From Valencia hispanica (lineage: Eukaryota > Chordata > Actinopteri > Cyprinodontiformes > Valenciidae), in assembly GCA_963556495.2 (NCBI GenBank), contig OY747709.1, positions 22,786,900 to 22,850,899 on the forward strand: 64,000 nt of DNA, in the 5' to 3' direction. The notes under the pieces were generated by a model that was not told where the DNA came from, did no database searches, and saw nothing but the letters and a program-made list of their open reading frames with translations. Position numbers and translations under genes: made by a program. Shown here in pieces: positions 50,501 to 60,789 of this stretch. Every line of letters begins with the position of its first letter. The stretch's first letter is position 1.

Positions 50501-52184
50501 GAAGTGGAAAGACGGAAATGGGACGCCCTCTCTTGCGCATCAGTCAGCATTTAGGGTAAAGGAAAATCAGATAATCAATGCATATCTTTGTTTCGCATGC
50601 TTGTTAATCTGCCAAACACGAGCTCAGACGCTCAGTTTATCAGAAGGTTGCCTTTGTTTTTTCCTTATTAGATTAAATTAGACTGTTTGACATCACATGA
50701 TAGACTATAAAGAACGAGCTAATTTCCAAAAAGTGAAACATCCTCCATTGAAGCTTCAAGGAGGAACTCAAATCCAGCTACAATTTAACATTTATATGGA
50801 AATACATCTTGGGGAATCTATTAATGGTAAAATTGCATTCAAGCCATAGTTACAAGACCTTGCAAAAGTGCAAAAGTGCACCCTTTGAACTTTTTCAATT
50901 TTTGTTAAATTACAACTAGAGCCTCTGTATTTTATCAGGATTTGACAGGATGTATCACATAATGGTGGGTTGGGAAGAAAATTATGCATTGTTTTTGTAA
51001 TGTGTGGTATGTGTTTGTATTCATACACCCTTGAATAAATACTTTGTAGGATCTCCTTGTGCTGCAACTACAATTGCACATGCATTGATACAGACTGCAG
51101 TAAATTAGCTTAACAGGTATTTCTTTTCTCAGATTGTCCTTAAAGTGGTTTTAATTCATCTTTTAATAAACTCTGATTCAGCTTTTCTGTCTCTGCTGAC
51201 AAACAAAATCCCCACAGAATGATGTTGTCACCATGTTTCACAGTGTGGGTGGTGTTTTGATGATGATGTGCTGTGTTAGTTTTCTTTCCCAACATTTCAT
51301 TTTTTGGGGTCAAAATGTAAAATGTATTTCCCCATTTGACCAGAAAGCCTTTTTCACATGTTTGCTGTGTCTTCTATATGGCTTGCTCTTGTATCTTTCT
51401 TTCATCAATGGCTTATATGTTGCCACTTTTTGATTTTATTAGCTCATTCTGCTTTAAATTTCTCCACAACTTCATCCCTGACCTATAAAATAGCTGCATT
51501 TAAACTACATTTGGTTAGACACAGGAGAACTCAATTTACTAAATAGGGGGCCACTGAAGGCAATTGCTGAGACCCTATAAAGGGTAATCTGAGTAAAGGG
51601 ATCTAAATTGATATCCAAGCCAATTTTTTGCATTTTTGTATGCAAAAACAATCAATGTATTCTTTTTCTCCACACTTTAAAAATATGGGCTATTTTGCAT
51701 TAGCCTATCAAGTAAAAATCTAATGAAATATAAAGATGTTTGTGGTTGTAACAAGGCAAAACAAGTGAAATGGAAATAAGCCTAAAATTGAAATTGAAGG
51801 GGATGAAAAATCAAAGTTAAAGTGATCACCTCCAAAATCATTTTTTCCCCAGGTACTAGACGATATGAGCACTCCGATCGCTGGCCTGCCATCTTGCTCT
51901 ATGAGATCATCAAGGAAGTGCCACTACGTAGATGGAAGGAGTTCCTGCGACTGCTGTCTGTGCCCGACCAGCAGATGGAGCGAGTGGAGCTGGAGACCGG
52001 TCTGGGATCTATGGAGAAGCAGTACCAGATGCTGAGGCTGTGGAGCCAGCACCCCTCTGCGAGCCTGAATGACGTTTACTCCTCTCTGCACCACATGGAC
52101 TTATCAGGCTGTGCCCAGCAGCTACAGGAGAACATAGAGAGGCTACAGTGGAGGTGCGAGACGAGGCAGGGAATCACAGTCTGA
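40807..52184 (+). CDS. Death-domain TNF receptor family member (TNFRSF1A/TNFRSF25-like)
   Basis: Type I membrane receptor expected to signal through death-domain adaptors. Exons, all phase-consistent: 40807-40821, 43411-43501, 43605-43727, 43867-43977, 44066-44111, 45271-45347, 46444-46548, 46716-46877, 48032-48069, 48375-48468, 51853-52184 (TGA). They give 397 residues: signal peptide ([19 protein letters not shown]), cysteine-rich ectodomain about residues 31-145 with an Asn-linked site NNTS, a Ser/Thr/Pro stalk, membrane span [20 protein letters not shown] (about 193-212), and a death domain (about 297-383) with [21 protein letters not shown] and MDLSGC. The spacing between QY and GC matches my recollection of TNFRSF25 (27 residues) better than TNFRSF1A (30), but the last ectodomain cysteines resemble TNFRSF1A, so I leave the symbol open. 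A possible cassette exon lies at 47122-47196. Introns contain Tc1-like relics and microsatellites. Confidence 0.85.
41490..41973 (-). mobile_element. Internally deleted Tc1-like element with 31 bp inverted ends
   Basis: 41490-41520 (starting CCCAAAATTATTCACATCC) and 41943-41973 are imperfect inverted repeats that both run into TAGATTTA/CAGATTTA. On the minus strand the interior reads [17 protein letters not shown] (from about 41865), the Tc1 region after the catalytic Glu. The N-terminal two thirds of the transposase is missing. It lies in intron 1 of the TNF receptor gene. Confidence 0.75.
42984..43260 (+). mobile_element. Tc1-like fragment related to 41490-41973
   Basis: Starts with CCCAAAATTTGTCATGCCC and runs to GACAGATTTA, the same terminal pattern as the element 1 kb upstream. 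Around 43083-43115 the plus frame reads [10 protein letters not shown], a decayed WPSQSPDLN block. Only one end is visible. Confidence 0.55.
44318..44347. repeat. (ACTA)n tetranucleotide repeat
   Basis: About seven ACTA/AACT units in a TNF receptor intron. Confidence 0.9.
44506..44593. repeat. (TA)n microsatellite
   Basis: A pure TA tract of about 44 units in a TNF receptor intron. Confidence 0.97.
45820..45945. repeat. Cluster of short inverted repeats (CCAAACTGAT-GGA)
   Basis: The word CCAAACTGATAGGA or CCAAACTGATTGGA and its complement TCCAATCAGTTTGG occur several times within 125 bases in both orientations, with CCAAATAGTTTGG variants. The stretch could fold into hairpins. It is intronic and not part of a recognised family. 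Confidence 0.75.
47122..47196 (+). other. Possible cassette exon of the TNF receptor gene
   Basis: A pyrimidine-rich acceptor (GTTTTTCAAAG) precedes a stretch that continues the receptor frame from the exon ending at 46877. A donor at 47197 (GTGTGA) or 47188 (GTCACC) would preserve phase 1 into the exon at 48032. Without such a donor the frame ends at TAA 47208-47210, just after the membrane anchor. It encodes mostly charged residues. The skipped form is also perfectly in frame. Confidence 0.35.
49156..49860. mobile_element. Tc1-like relic in the last intron of the TNF receptor gene
   Basis: The left end reads CATTGCAAAAGAATTCAGGC. The 49690-49830 part matches the relic at 26600-26690 in wording (TGTTTGTTCA, GAGGCC). 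No coding frame survives. Confidence 0.5.
50840..51760. mobile_element. Tc1-like relic with a second copy at 61 kb
   Basis: The left end resembles Tc1 ends (ACCTTGCAAAAGTGC, then TTTTTCAATTTTTGTTAAAT). Around 51230 there is CACCATGTTTCACAGTGTGG, a common word in fish Tc1 copies. The right 360 bases (51395-51755) recur at 61820-62178. No open transposase. Confidence 0.55.
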
Positions 52185-53460
52185 AGAAGCTACGGAAGAA
52201 AGGAGCACTGCAGGGTTCCTGAGACTGCAGCTTTAAATACGAGTACGAAGCAAATGGGATAGGAAATGTCAATTCTCAGTGTGAGCCTAGGTGGCAAGTA
52301 AAGTTTAACTTGGTACACCCACATACTACAGCAATGATGTCATAAATGTCTTGAATTATGGAGTGCAGGGTAAGTTTCTTTAATGGCCTGCCTAAAATTT
52401 GAGTGTTTTTCTTAGTGGTTAGTGTCATCTAAATGCGTACCGAAAAACCTACACTGTATATACTGGATGTAGATTTATTGAAGAAGATTTAATCATGTGG
52501 ATGAAAGCACCAACAGTTGCAATTTTCAGAAGCATTTTCTGTTCCTCTGGGTGTATTGTAAATACTCCAGTAATCTGCTGGAGGTTGGTGAAAAAAATAA
52601 TAATATAAACAAGGGAAATGCCCTTCTGTCAACGGTAACCTTCTGTCTTGAAACCTTCAAGCAAACACCACTCTACCTCTTTTTTTTCTCTCATGTGGGC
52701 ATAATTTAAAGTTCAACAGCAGAGAGTTGTGGTTGTACAGCAGCTCACTGACGTTTACAAATGAGTAAGACTTGCATCATGTTTGAAGAGTTTGCACTTC
52801 CTGGGTTATTTTAGCTCCAGGAGCTGACCTTTTGTTTGTCTGATTTTACTCGACTAGTTAAGATAAAGACTTCATCAGTTGTATTATATATACTGAACAC
52901 AGATTTTTAGAACATCTGTGATGTTTCAGCAGCATGGCAACAGAAGCTCTCCTCTTCAGCCTGAATGTCTGATAGTACAGCTCAGCCACTGATACTTTGC
53001 GAAAGGAGACAACTGAAATCCCCAAAGGACGTCAGTTTTTCAGTTTCCTGCAACTCAAAACGGTGTGAGTGTGCCGTAGGCTGGGTTTTTCCTCACCACA
53101 CCTATTCCATTCAAACTGAGTTTTGACTTGTGGTGTTTGGGTATCTCACTTTGAGAGTTTTTGTGCGTAAGTTCAGTTCACTGACAGGAAAGGACTTGTA
53201 CTTTCCACTTCCAGGTGGTTAATAATGAATAATTGATTGAAAATGTGTTTGTTTTATTTTGAAACCTGTTTGTGTATGCATGTTGTAGATATTACTTTCG
53301 TTTTACTTTATGAAACTATTTATAAATGTTGTCTTTAAAGTGTTTTATAATTTGAATCAGCACTGGCCCTGCTGATACAGTTACATAATAAAGCAGTACT
53401 GTAATAAACCATGTCCAAATGGTGTAATGTGTAAAGAATAAAAATGCTGGCGCCATGCTC
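52185..53460 (+). other. 3'UTR of the TNF receptor gene
   Basis: About 1.25 kb after the stop without a credible frame. It ends at a cluster of poly(A) signals: AATAAA at 53403-53408 and 53437-53442, with another near 53385. Confidence 0.65.
53437..53442 (+). terminator. Poly(A) signal of the TNF receptor gene
   Basis: AATAAA, the last of three close signals, about 1.25 kb after the death-domain stop codon. Confidence 0.55.
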
Positions 53461-53585
53461 GGTTTGTGGAATGACTATACTTGGACTGCAGTCGCTTTGA
53501 GGACTAGCCTTGTTTAATAGGACCCTTCCAAAAGAATTTGGGCAGGGCTTCATGCTTGTGGTTCAATCTCATGAATTGCGATAAC

Positions 53586-53587
<2 letters not shown>

Positions 53588-53651
<64 letters not shown>
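53588..53651. repeat. (TA)n microsatellite
   Basis: A pure TA tract of about 32 units just past the TNF receptor poly(A) signals. Confidence 0.97.
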
Positions 53652-53653
<2 letters not shown>

Positions 53654-53695
53654 TTGATTATTTAATTAGTAATAGTTGCCTTAACTATAGTAGAA

Positions 53696-54016
53696 ACATA
53701 TCAAACTCGGTGGTGGTAGTGTGATGCTCTGGGGATACCTTTACCGCATACTCAATCAGTGAACCATGGATTCTTCTCTCTCGCAGAAGGACAAAGTTGT
53801 GGCAATAAATTGTGACCTTGAGCTCAAGTCCACATTGATTATGCAGCTGTGAACTACAGTGAATCAAAACACACAAGCAAGTCCATCTCTGAATGACACA
53901 AAAAACAAACAAAAAAACCAGAACAATTACCGTTTTGGAGTGGCCAAGTCAAATTCCAGACTAATATCCAGTTGTGATGCTGTAGCATAACCAATGACAA
54001 ACCCTCCAGTGTTGCA
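53696..54016 (+). mobile_element. Tc1-like relic flanking the foldback element
   Basis: Contains GGTGGTGGTAGTGTGATGCT (transposase KHGGGSVMLWG block) near 53710 and GGAGTGGCCAAGTCAAATTC (WPSQ block) near 53937. It stops where the foldback element begins, so it may have been cut by that insertion. No matching half was recognised on the far side at 59980. Confidence 0.65.
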
Positions 54017-54754
54017 GGTGTTGTGCCAAAAAGTGATGGTCTGCCAAAAACTGATCAGCCGCCGCGGGCGCACGAGTTAGGCAACACTGTTTCTCGACGT
54101 AACTCACAACGATTGCGGCTTAAAATTCGGCAAATCCAACATTATCGACCTTGATAAAGCACAGATATCCTTGTTAAATACTTTAGCAGATTTTTGCCTC
54201 CATTTAATTTCTATAATTTTCTCCAGAGACGTACTGGGCTTTCTATTTCAGAAGTTGTTTAAAATGTTCGGCGTTTGTCTTAAACGGTCACAATATGTGA
54301 GCCTGCTGTAATATTTGCAATTTAACTATGTTTTTGGCTAAAAATTGGATATGTCTATGCTATAGCCTTGATATTAATTTAAAATAGCGTAAGATAACTG
54401 CTGCATAGAATGTAAAGGGACGAATTATGTAGATTAAAATAAATGTTATCGATTTATCTGGTTTGTTTTGCCAATATTTTAATGTCATAGCCAACAACGT
54501 GTTATACTGTTTACCTTGTTTTTATTTTTATTTAGTTTGACATGAAGCTAAAGTTAATTGTTTTTTTTGTTACAATGGAAACTCTCCATGGCACGTTTTC
54601 ACTTGAAAAAACGTGATCAAACTGATCAAGCTCCTATGGTTTTACAGTTACACAGTGTTCCTATCTATAAATGAGTTTTTGTTTAAAGGTGACAATATTA
54701 AAGCATAAATAGGAAATTTCCGCACATAGAACATCTCAGAATTGTGATTGTTAT

Positions 54755-55745
54755 CTTGCCAAAAAGTGACAATAACATCCTGTTTACCTATGAAGGGTTA
54801 AATATGCCTCAAAATGTCTTTATTTATTTCTTATTAATTTAATTGTAGACATCACAGCATACTGAGTCTTTTGCACCATCTTTGATACCCCCAAATGGTT
54901 AAACAGGATCATTGGACTTACCAAAGATTGATTATAGCATCATGGTTACATGTGAAGTGTTAAACATGTCTCGCAATAACTTTATTTATTATCTCTTGAT
55001 GCTGTTGTACCCATCACAGCATACTGGGTCTTTTGCATGATCACCAATACCCACAAAATGGCAAAAAACAACAATTTTACTTGCCAAAAATTGATTACAG
55101 CATCCTTTTTATTCATGAAGGTTTAAATTTAGCAAAAAAATGGCAAAAAAATGACCATTTTACTTGCCAAAAATTGAATACAGAGTCCTGGTTACATGTG
55201 AAAGGTTAAACATGTCTCACAATTAATTTAGTTATTATCTGGTATTGTTACTGTACACATCCCAGAATACTGGGTCCTTTACATGACCATAAATACCCCC
55301 AAAATGGCAAAAAATGACCATTTAACTTGCCAAAAAGTGATTAGAGCATCCTTTTTAGTCACGAAGCGTTAAATTTACCTATGAATGACTTTATTTATTA
55401 TCTGTTGATGTTATTGTACCTATCACAGCATACTGGTTCCTTTGCATTGTCATACAACATCCCAAAATGGCTAAAAAGGAGCTCACTTGCCAAAAAGTGA
55501 TTGTAACATCCTGTTAATTCATGAAGGGTTAAGTGTACCAAAAAATTACTTTACCTATTATCTGTTGATGTTATGGTACCGATCACAGCATACTGGCTCC
55601 TTTGCATCATCTTAGATATCCCTAAAATGGCTAAAAGTGACCATAGGACTTGCCGAAAAGTGATTATACCATCCTGGTCACCTATGAAGGGTTAAATATG
55701 CCTCAAAATGAGTTTATTTATTATCTGTTGATGTTATTGTACAAA
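54755..55745 (+). repeat. ~162 bp satellite array, left arm of foldback element
   Basis: The box CTTGCCAAAAAGTGATT or close variants starts at 54755, 54917, 55080, 55163, 55326, 55486 and 55649, that is every 160-164 bases with one half-length step (about 83). Each full unit also has a CACAGCATACTGGGTC box, TTTGCATGATC, and CCCAAAATGGC. About six units. Confidence 0.9.
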
Positions 55746-55830
55746 TTGCTTCAAAGTCTAGAAGAACTATAAAAAAATTGTGTTTTGTCAAAATTTGCCA
55801 TAATTTGATTATGCAGTGTTGCATCCATGT

Positions 55831-56790
55831 TCAATTCAATTCGGGTTTTTATACCAATTTACAACATGACATCTCAAAACACTTTACAAGAAAGGTCATT
55901 TAAATTCAATTATACATACTTTCCAATTCATCCCTCAGGTCATTATTCCAATCAGTTTAAATGTTTTCGCTCTAAGAAAACCCAGCAGATTCCATCGAGT
56001 CAAGAAACTTCCAGCAGAACCAGAACCTGGCTCAGTATGAACGGCCATCTGCCACGACAGACTGGGGTTTGAGAAGACAGAGCAAAGACACAAAAAGAAC
56101 TGATGAAAGAGTACTTTCTTTGTCAAAGAAAGTAAATTGTTGATCACAGGCAAGGGAGAACATTCAGTTACTGGGAGCATCATCCCAGTCGATGCCGCCC
56201 TCCAAGAAGGTTTCACAGCCGAACAGAACACCAGACCAGGTGTAGCTTCTATGGAGAGAAAAACACTGAGAGAAAACATCAAATTAACAGTCGAAATAAC
56301 AGCAAATAATGCAGTTAGAGTAGAAGAATAAAAGTAGCGGAGTGAATTAGGAGAGTGAAGAAAAATAGTCTGTCCTGCAACAGTTTAAGCCTATAGCAGC
56401 ATAACTACAGAGATAGTTCAAGATGACCTTAGCCACTCTAACTATAAGCTTTATCAAAAAGGAAAGTTTTAGGCCTGGTCTTAAAAGTAGATAGAGTGTC
56501 TGCCTCACGGACTAAAGCTGGGAGCTGGTTCCACAGAAGAGGAGCCTGATAACTAAAAGATCTGCCTCCCATTCTACTATTAAAAATCCAAGGAACCTGC
56601 AGTCTGAGAGTGAAGAGCTCTGTTAGGAACATATGGAACAATCAGATCTCTGATGTATGATGGAGCTTGATTATTAAGGGGTTTATATGTAAGAAGGAGG
56701 ATCTTAGATTCTATTCTGGATTTAACAGGGAGCCAGTGAAGGGAAGCTAAAACAGGAGAAATGTGATCTCTCTTTTTTTTCTTTTTATTG
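55831..56790 (-). mobile_element. 5'-truncated LINE fragment (L2-like), antisense, in foldback centre
   Basis: On the minus strand 56790-56438 reads DHISPVLASLHWLPVKSRIE, then APLLWNQLPALVREADTLST, matching the C-terminal region of the window's own L2/Maui RT (DHISPALRSLHWLPVCQRI and APHVWNKLPESLRSAETLSL). One or more frameshifts and stops are present. The 3'UTR continues to about 55831, where AATTCAATTCGGGTTTTTAT is the tail side. It is a different family from the 35-40 kb copy. Confidence 0.8.
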
Positions 56791-57189
56791 CAATACTTTT
56801 GTAATACACAATAATCTATATTTATTCTAGGCTTTGAAGCAACAGATGCTAAATTTCCAATTGAGGGTATTGGCCAATGAGCAGCAAGCAAGGAAAAGCT
56901 TGTTGCCCTGATAAAATTACAATGACAGTATAACAGAACGTTTGACAAAAAAACTACATATAACTTAAGCAAAACACTGTATTAAATAAATTATCAGAAG
57001 CTCATATAAATAGTGTTGGTGCTAAATGGAATTAGTTACAAGGTTGGTAAATTTTTCGGGATCAACCTAAACTTCATTGTATTTTAAATTGAAAAGCTCT
57101 TTAAAAACTTTAATTTGCTGGGATGTGCACAGTAAGAGAAGTGGAGAAACAAAGTAATTGTGAGGCAAATTTCACCCTTCATAAGTAAA

Positions 57190-58690
57190 CCGGATGCTAC
57201 AATCACTTTTTGACAAGTCCAATGGTTCTTTTTCAGCTATTTTCAGGGTATCTAAGATGATGCAAAGGTGCCAATGTCTTCTGATGAGAGCAACAACATC
57301 AACAGAAGATAATAAAGTTATTTTGAGGCATATTTAACCCTTTATAGGTAAACATGATGTTATAATCACTTTTTGGCAAGTACATCTGTCCTTTTAAACC
57401 ATTTTAGGGATATTTAAGATGATACAAAGGATCCAGTATGTTGTGATGGGTACAATAACATCAACATATAATAAATAAAGAGATTTATAGGTAAATTTAA
57501 CCCTTCGTGACTAACGAGGATGCTCCAATCACTTTTTGGCAAATAAAATTGTCATTTTTTGCCATTTTCAGGGTATTTATGATCATGCAAATGACCCAGT
57601 GTTCTGGGATGTGTACAGTAACAATAACAGATAATAAATAAAGTCATTGTGAGACATGTTTAACCTTTCACATGTAACCAGGACTCTGTAATCAATTTTT
57701 GGAAAGTAAAATGGTCATTTTTTTGCCATTTTGTGGGTATTGATGATCATGCAAGGACCCAGTATGCTGTGATGGGTACAACAGCATCAAGAGATAACAA
57801 ATAACGCCATTTTTTGGAAAATTGAAACCTTCATGAATAAAAAGGATGCTGTAATCAATTTTTGGCAAGCAAAATTGTTGTTTTTTTTGCCATTTTGGGG
57901 GTATTTATGATCATGCAAAAGACCCAGTATGCTGTGATGGGTACAACAGCATCAAGAGATAACAGATAAAGTCTTTTGTTTTGCAAAATTTAAACCTTCA
58001 TTAATAAAAAGTATGCTGTAATCAATTTTTGGCAAGCAAAATTGTTTTGTTTTTTGCCATTTTGGGGGTATTGATGATCATGCAAAGGACCCAGTATGCT
58101 GTGATGGGTACAATGGCATCAAGAGATAATAAATAAAGTAATTTTGAGACATGTTTTATCCTTCATGAGTAAACAAGATGGTATTATCAATTTTTGGCAA
58201 GTAAAATGGTTGTGTTTTGCCATTTTGTGGGTATTGGTGATCATGCAAAGGACCCAGTATGCTGTGATGGGTACAATGGCATCAAGAGATGACAAAGTCT
58301 TTTTTGCTAAATTTAAACCTTCATGAATAAAAAGGATGCTGTAATCAATTTTTGGCAAGTAAAATGGTTGTGTTTTGCCATTTTGTGGGTTTTGGTGATC
58401 ATGCAAAAGACCCAGTATGCTGTGATGGGTGCAACAGCATCAAGAGATAATAAATATAGTTATTGCGAGACATGTTTAACACTTCACATGTAACCACGAT
58501 GCTATAATCAATCTTTGGCAAGTCCAATGATCCTGTTTAACGATTTGGGGGTATCAAAGATGGTGCAAAAGACTCAGTATGCTGTGATGTCTACAATTAA
58601 ATTCATAAGAAATAAATAAAGACATTTTGAGGCATATTTAATCCTTCATAGGTAAACAGGATGTTATTGTCACTTTTTGGCAAGATAACA
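57190..58690 (-). repeat. ~162 bp satellite array, right arm of foldback element
   Basis: The same unit as in the left arm but inverted: the box AATCACTTTTTGGCAAG or variants recurs near 57206, 57370, 57531, 57692, 57857, 58025, 58187, 58343, 58513 and 58674, about every 156-170 bases. About nine to ten units, so this arm has more copies than the left one. Confidence 0.9.
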
Positions 58691-59070
58691 ATCACAATTT
58701 TGAGACGTTCTATGTGCGGAAATGTCCTATTTATGCTTTAACCTTGTCACCTTTAAACAAAAAGTAATTTATAGATAGTAACACTGTGTAACTGTAAAAC
58801 CATAGGAGCTTGATCAGTTTGATCACATTATTTCAAATGAAAACGTGCCATGGAGAGTTTCCATAGTAACAAAAAACAATTAACTTTATCTTCATGTCAA
58901 ACTAAATAAAAATAAAAACAACGTAAACAGTATAACACGCTGTTGGCTATGACATTAAAATATTGGCAAAACAAACCAGGTAAATCAATAAACTTGTTGG
59001 AAAATAATTTATTTTAATCTACATAACTTGTCCCTTTACATTCTATGCAGCAGTTATCTTACGCTATTTT

Positions 59071-59622
59071 CGAATTCAATTCAAATTCAATTCAAAAATA
59101 CTTTATTGATCCCAGAGGGAAATTAAGTGTTGGTATAGCTCATATAATTAATTCTTTAAGGAGTTGTTGTAGATGATGATGGCTGTGGGCAGGAAGGATT
59201 TCCTGTAGCGGTCTGTATTGCAGCGAAACTGAAGAAGCCTCCGACTGAAGACGCTCTGTTGTTGTATGACTGTCTCATGAAGAGGATGCTCAGGGTTGTC
59301 CATAATTTTTTTGATTTTATGAAGAATCCTTCTTTGCATTATCATCTCCAGATTTTCCACAGTTGTCCCAAGAACAGAACTAGCCTTCTCTATCAGCTTG
59401 TTTAGCCTATTTAAATCCCTGGCTCTGATGCTGCTACCCCAACAGACGACGGCTGAAGAGATTACACTCTCCACAACAGACTTGTAGAAGATCTCCAGCA
59501 TCTTGCTGCAAACCTTGAAGGACCTAAGCTTCCTCAAGAAGTACAGTCTGCTCTGTCCCTTCTTGTAGACGGCTTCACTGTTGCGCCTCCAGTCCAGTCG
59601 GTTGTCAAGGTGAACTCCAAGG
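59071..59622 (-). mobile_element. 5'-truncated LINE (Rex1-like?) nested in the right foldback arm
   Basis: A 552-base insert breaks the right arm. The left arm at about 54381 has the uninterrupted site. The insert is flanked by TATTTT (59065-59070 and 59623-59628), a target-site duplication. On the minus strand it encodes an RT C-terminus: KYLGVHLDNRLDWRRNSEAV, VVCWGSSIRARDLNRLNKLI, and LPTAIIIYNNSLKN at the stop. Its 3' tail is a TTGAAT-type repeat at 59071-59095. The open frame (59681-59148) begins in foldback sequence, so its first 17 or so residues are not LINE-encoded. The clade is from memory. Confidence 0.85.
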
Positions 59623-60179
59623 TATTTTAAATTAATATCAAGGCTATAGCATAGACATATCCAATTCTTAGCCAAAAACATATTTAAATTGCAAATATCA
59701 CATCCAGGCTTAAATATTGTGACCGTTTAAGACAAACGCCGAACATTTTAAACAACTTCTGAAATAGAAAGCACAGTACGTTTCTGGAGAAAATTATAGA
59801 AATTAAATGGAGGCAAAAATCTGCTAAAGTATTTAACAAGGATATCTGTGCTTTTTCAATGTCGATAATGTTGGATTTGCCGAATTTTAAGCCGCAATCG
59901 TTGTGAGTTACGTCGAGAAACAGTGTTGCCTAACTCGTGCGCGCTCCCGCGGCGGCTGATCAGTTTTTGGCACAACACCGTTCAACGTACACACTGATAA
60001 CAGTGAAAGAAAAACTTTATAAAATATCTTTCTACTCGTGCTGATTTTAGTTTTTTCCTTTCTTTTTTCTTTCTCTCTCTGCTTTTCTTTTTCTGTTTTT
60101 TTTAATCAGCTCTAGCTCTAAGATAACCATACCATGAGTTTCCAGCACGCGCAGACTCATGACCTAACAACGCCTGAGA

Positions 60180-60530
60180 GCGAGCGTTTGTGGTTTCCAA
60201 TGGCAACCGCGAGCCGAGCACCAAAGAATAACTGTTGCAGCGAGCTGTCCCGTTCCGAGAAGTGAAAGAGGAAGCAAAGCGAGGGATTGCTTATCCGACA
60301 TGTGACGCTTATCGCGGTCAGTTTATTTCTGCCTATTCAGAGTTTCTGTTTCTTTCGGATAATGGTTAAATCTTTGAAAATAAACGTCGGAGTTCCTGTT
60401 ACTCGGGCGCACTCGGATTGTCATGGCAACCACGCACCCACAGCGATTCAGTTTCACCAGCGTGCTGCCCGGTGTGCCCGCGCTCAGGTCGATTACTTCG
60501 TGGAAAGAAAAAAATAAAATCAGAACTATC
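60180..60530 (+). promoter_or_regulatory. CpG-bearing stretch, possible gene start
   Basis: This 350-base stretch has many CG dinucleotides in AT-rich surroundings. An ATG at 60423 opens MATTHPQRFSFTSVLPGVPA, and CTCAG followed by GTCGAT at 60488 could be a weak donor. Joined in that phase, the candidate exon at 63902 stays open. I do not recognise the product. It may be a real promoter with a first exon, or chance. Confidence 0.3.
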
Positions 60531-60789
60531 ACTGGGGTGGGTTGGTGGGTTTGTTCACTGTTAAAGTACAAACCTTTTTTGGTTTTGGTGATGAACCAAA
60601 AGGTCAAGAGTGTTACCTTTAGGAGCCAAAGTACCACATGGGGGCGCTAAGACGTTTAATCAAAGCTCAAAACAACAACCAATATTGATTTAAGCCAGTT
60701 TGCAGGATCATTTGGGTATGCCTATGTTCTATTTTTCTGGCTCTTACTACAAATTTTGTGTCACTCTTTTCGGAAAGTGAAACTCATAT

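Larger units (their letters stand above)
54017..59979. mobile_element. Large foldback (palindromic) element with satellite arms
   Basis: The outer ends are inverted copies: GGTGTTGTGCC at 54017-54027 and its complement at 59969-59979. The arms stay inverted and near-identical by eye through about 740 bp of unique terminal sequence (54017-54757 and about 58680-59979 minus a 552-base insert), then into satellite units of about 162 bp. The terminal 100 bases are CpG-rich (GCCGCCGCGGG) while the rest is AT-rich. The centre (55746-57130) holds an antisense LINE fragment and unknown DNA. No transposase is encoded, so it would be non-autonomous. I could not assign it to a superfamily. A target-site duplication is not clear. 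Confidence 0.85.

Noticed and set aside
54755..58690. CRISPR-like array because of regular repeats
   Set aside because: The genome is eukaryotic, units are about 162 bp with most of each unit repeated, and there are no unique spacers.
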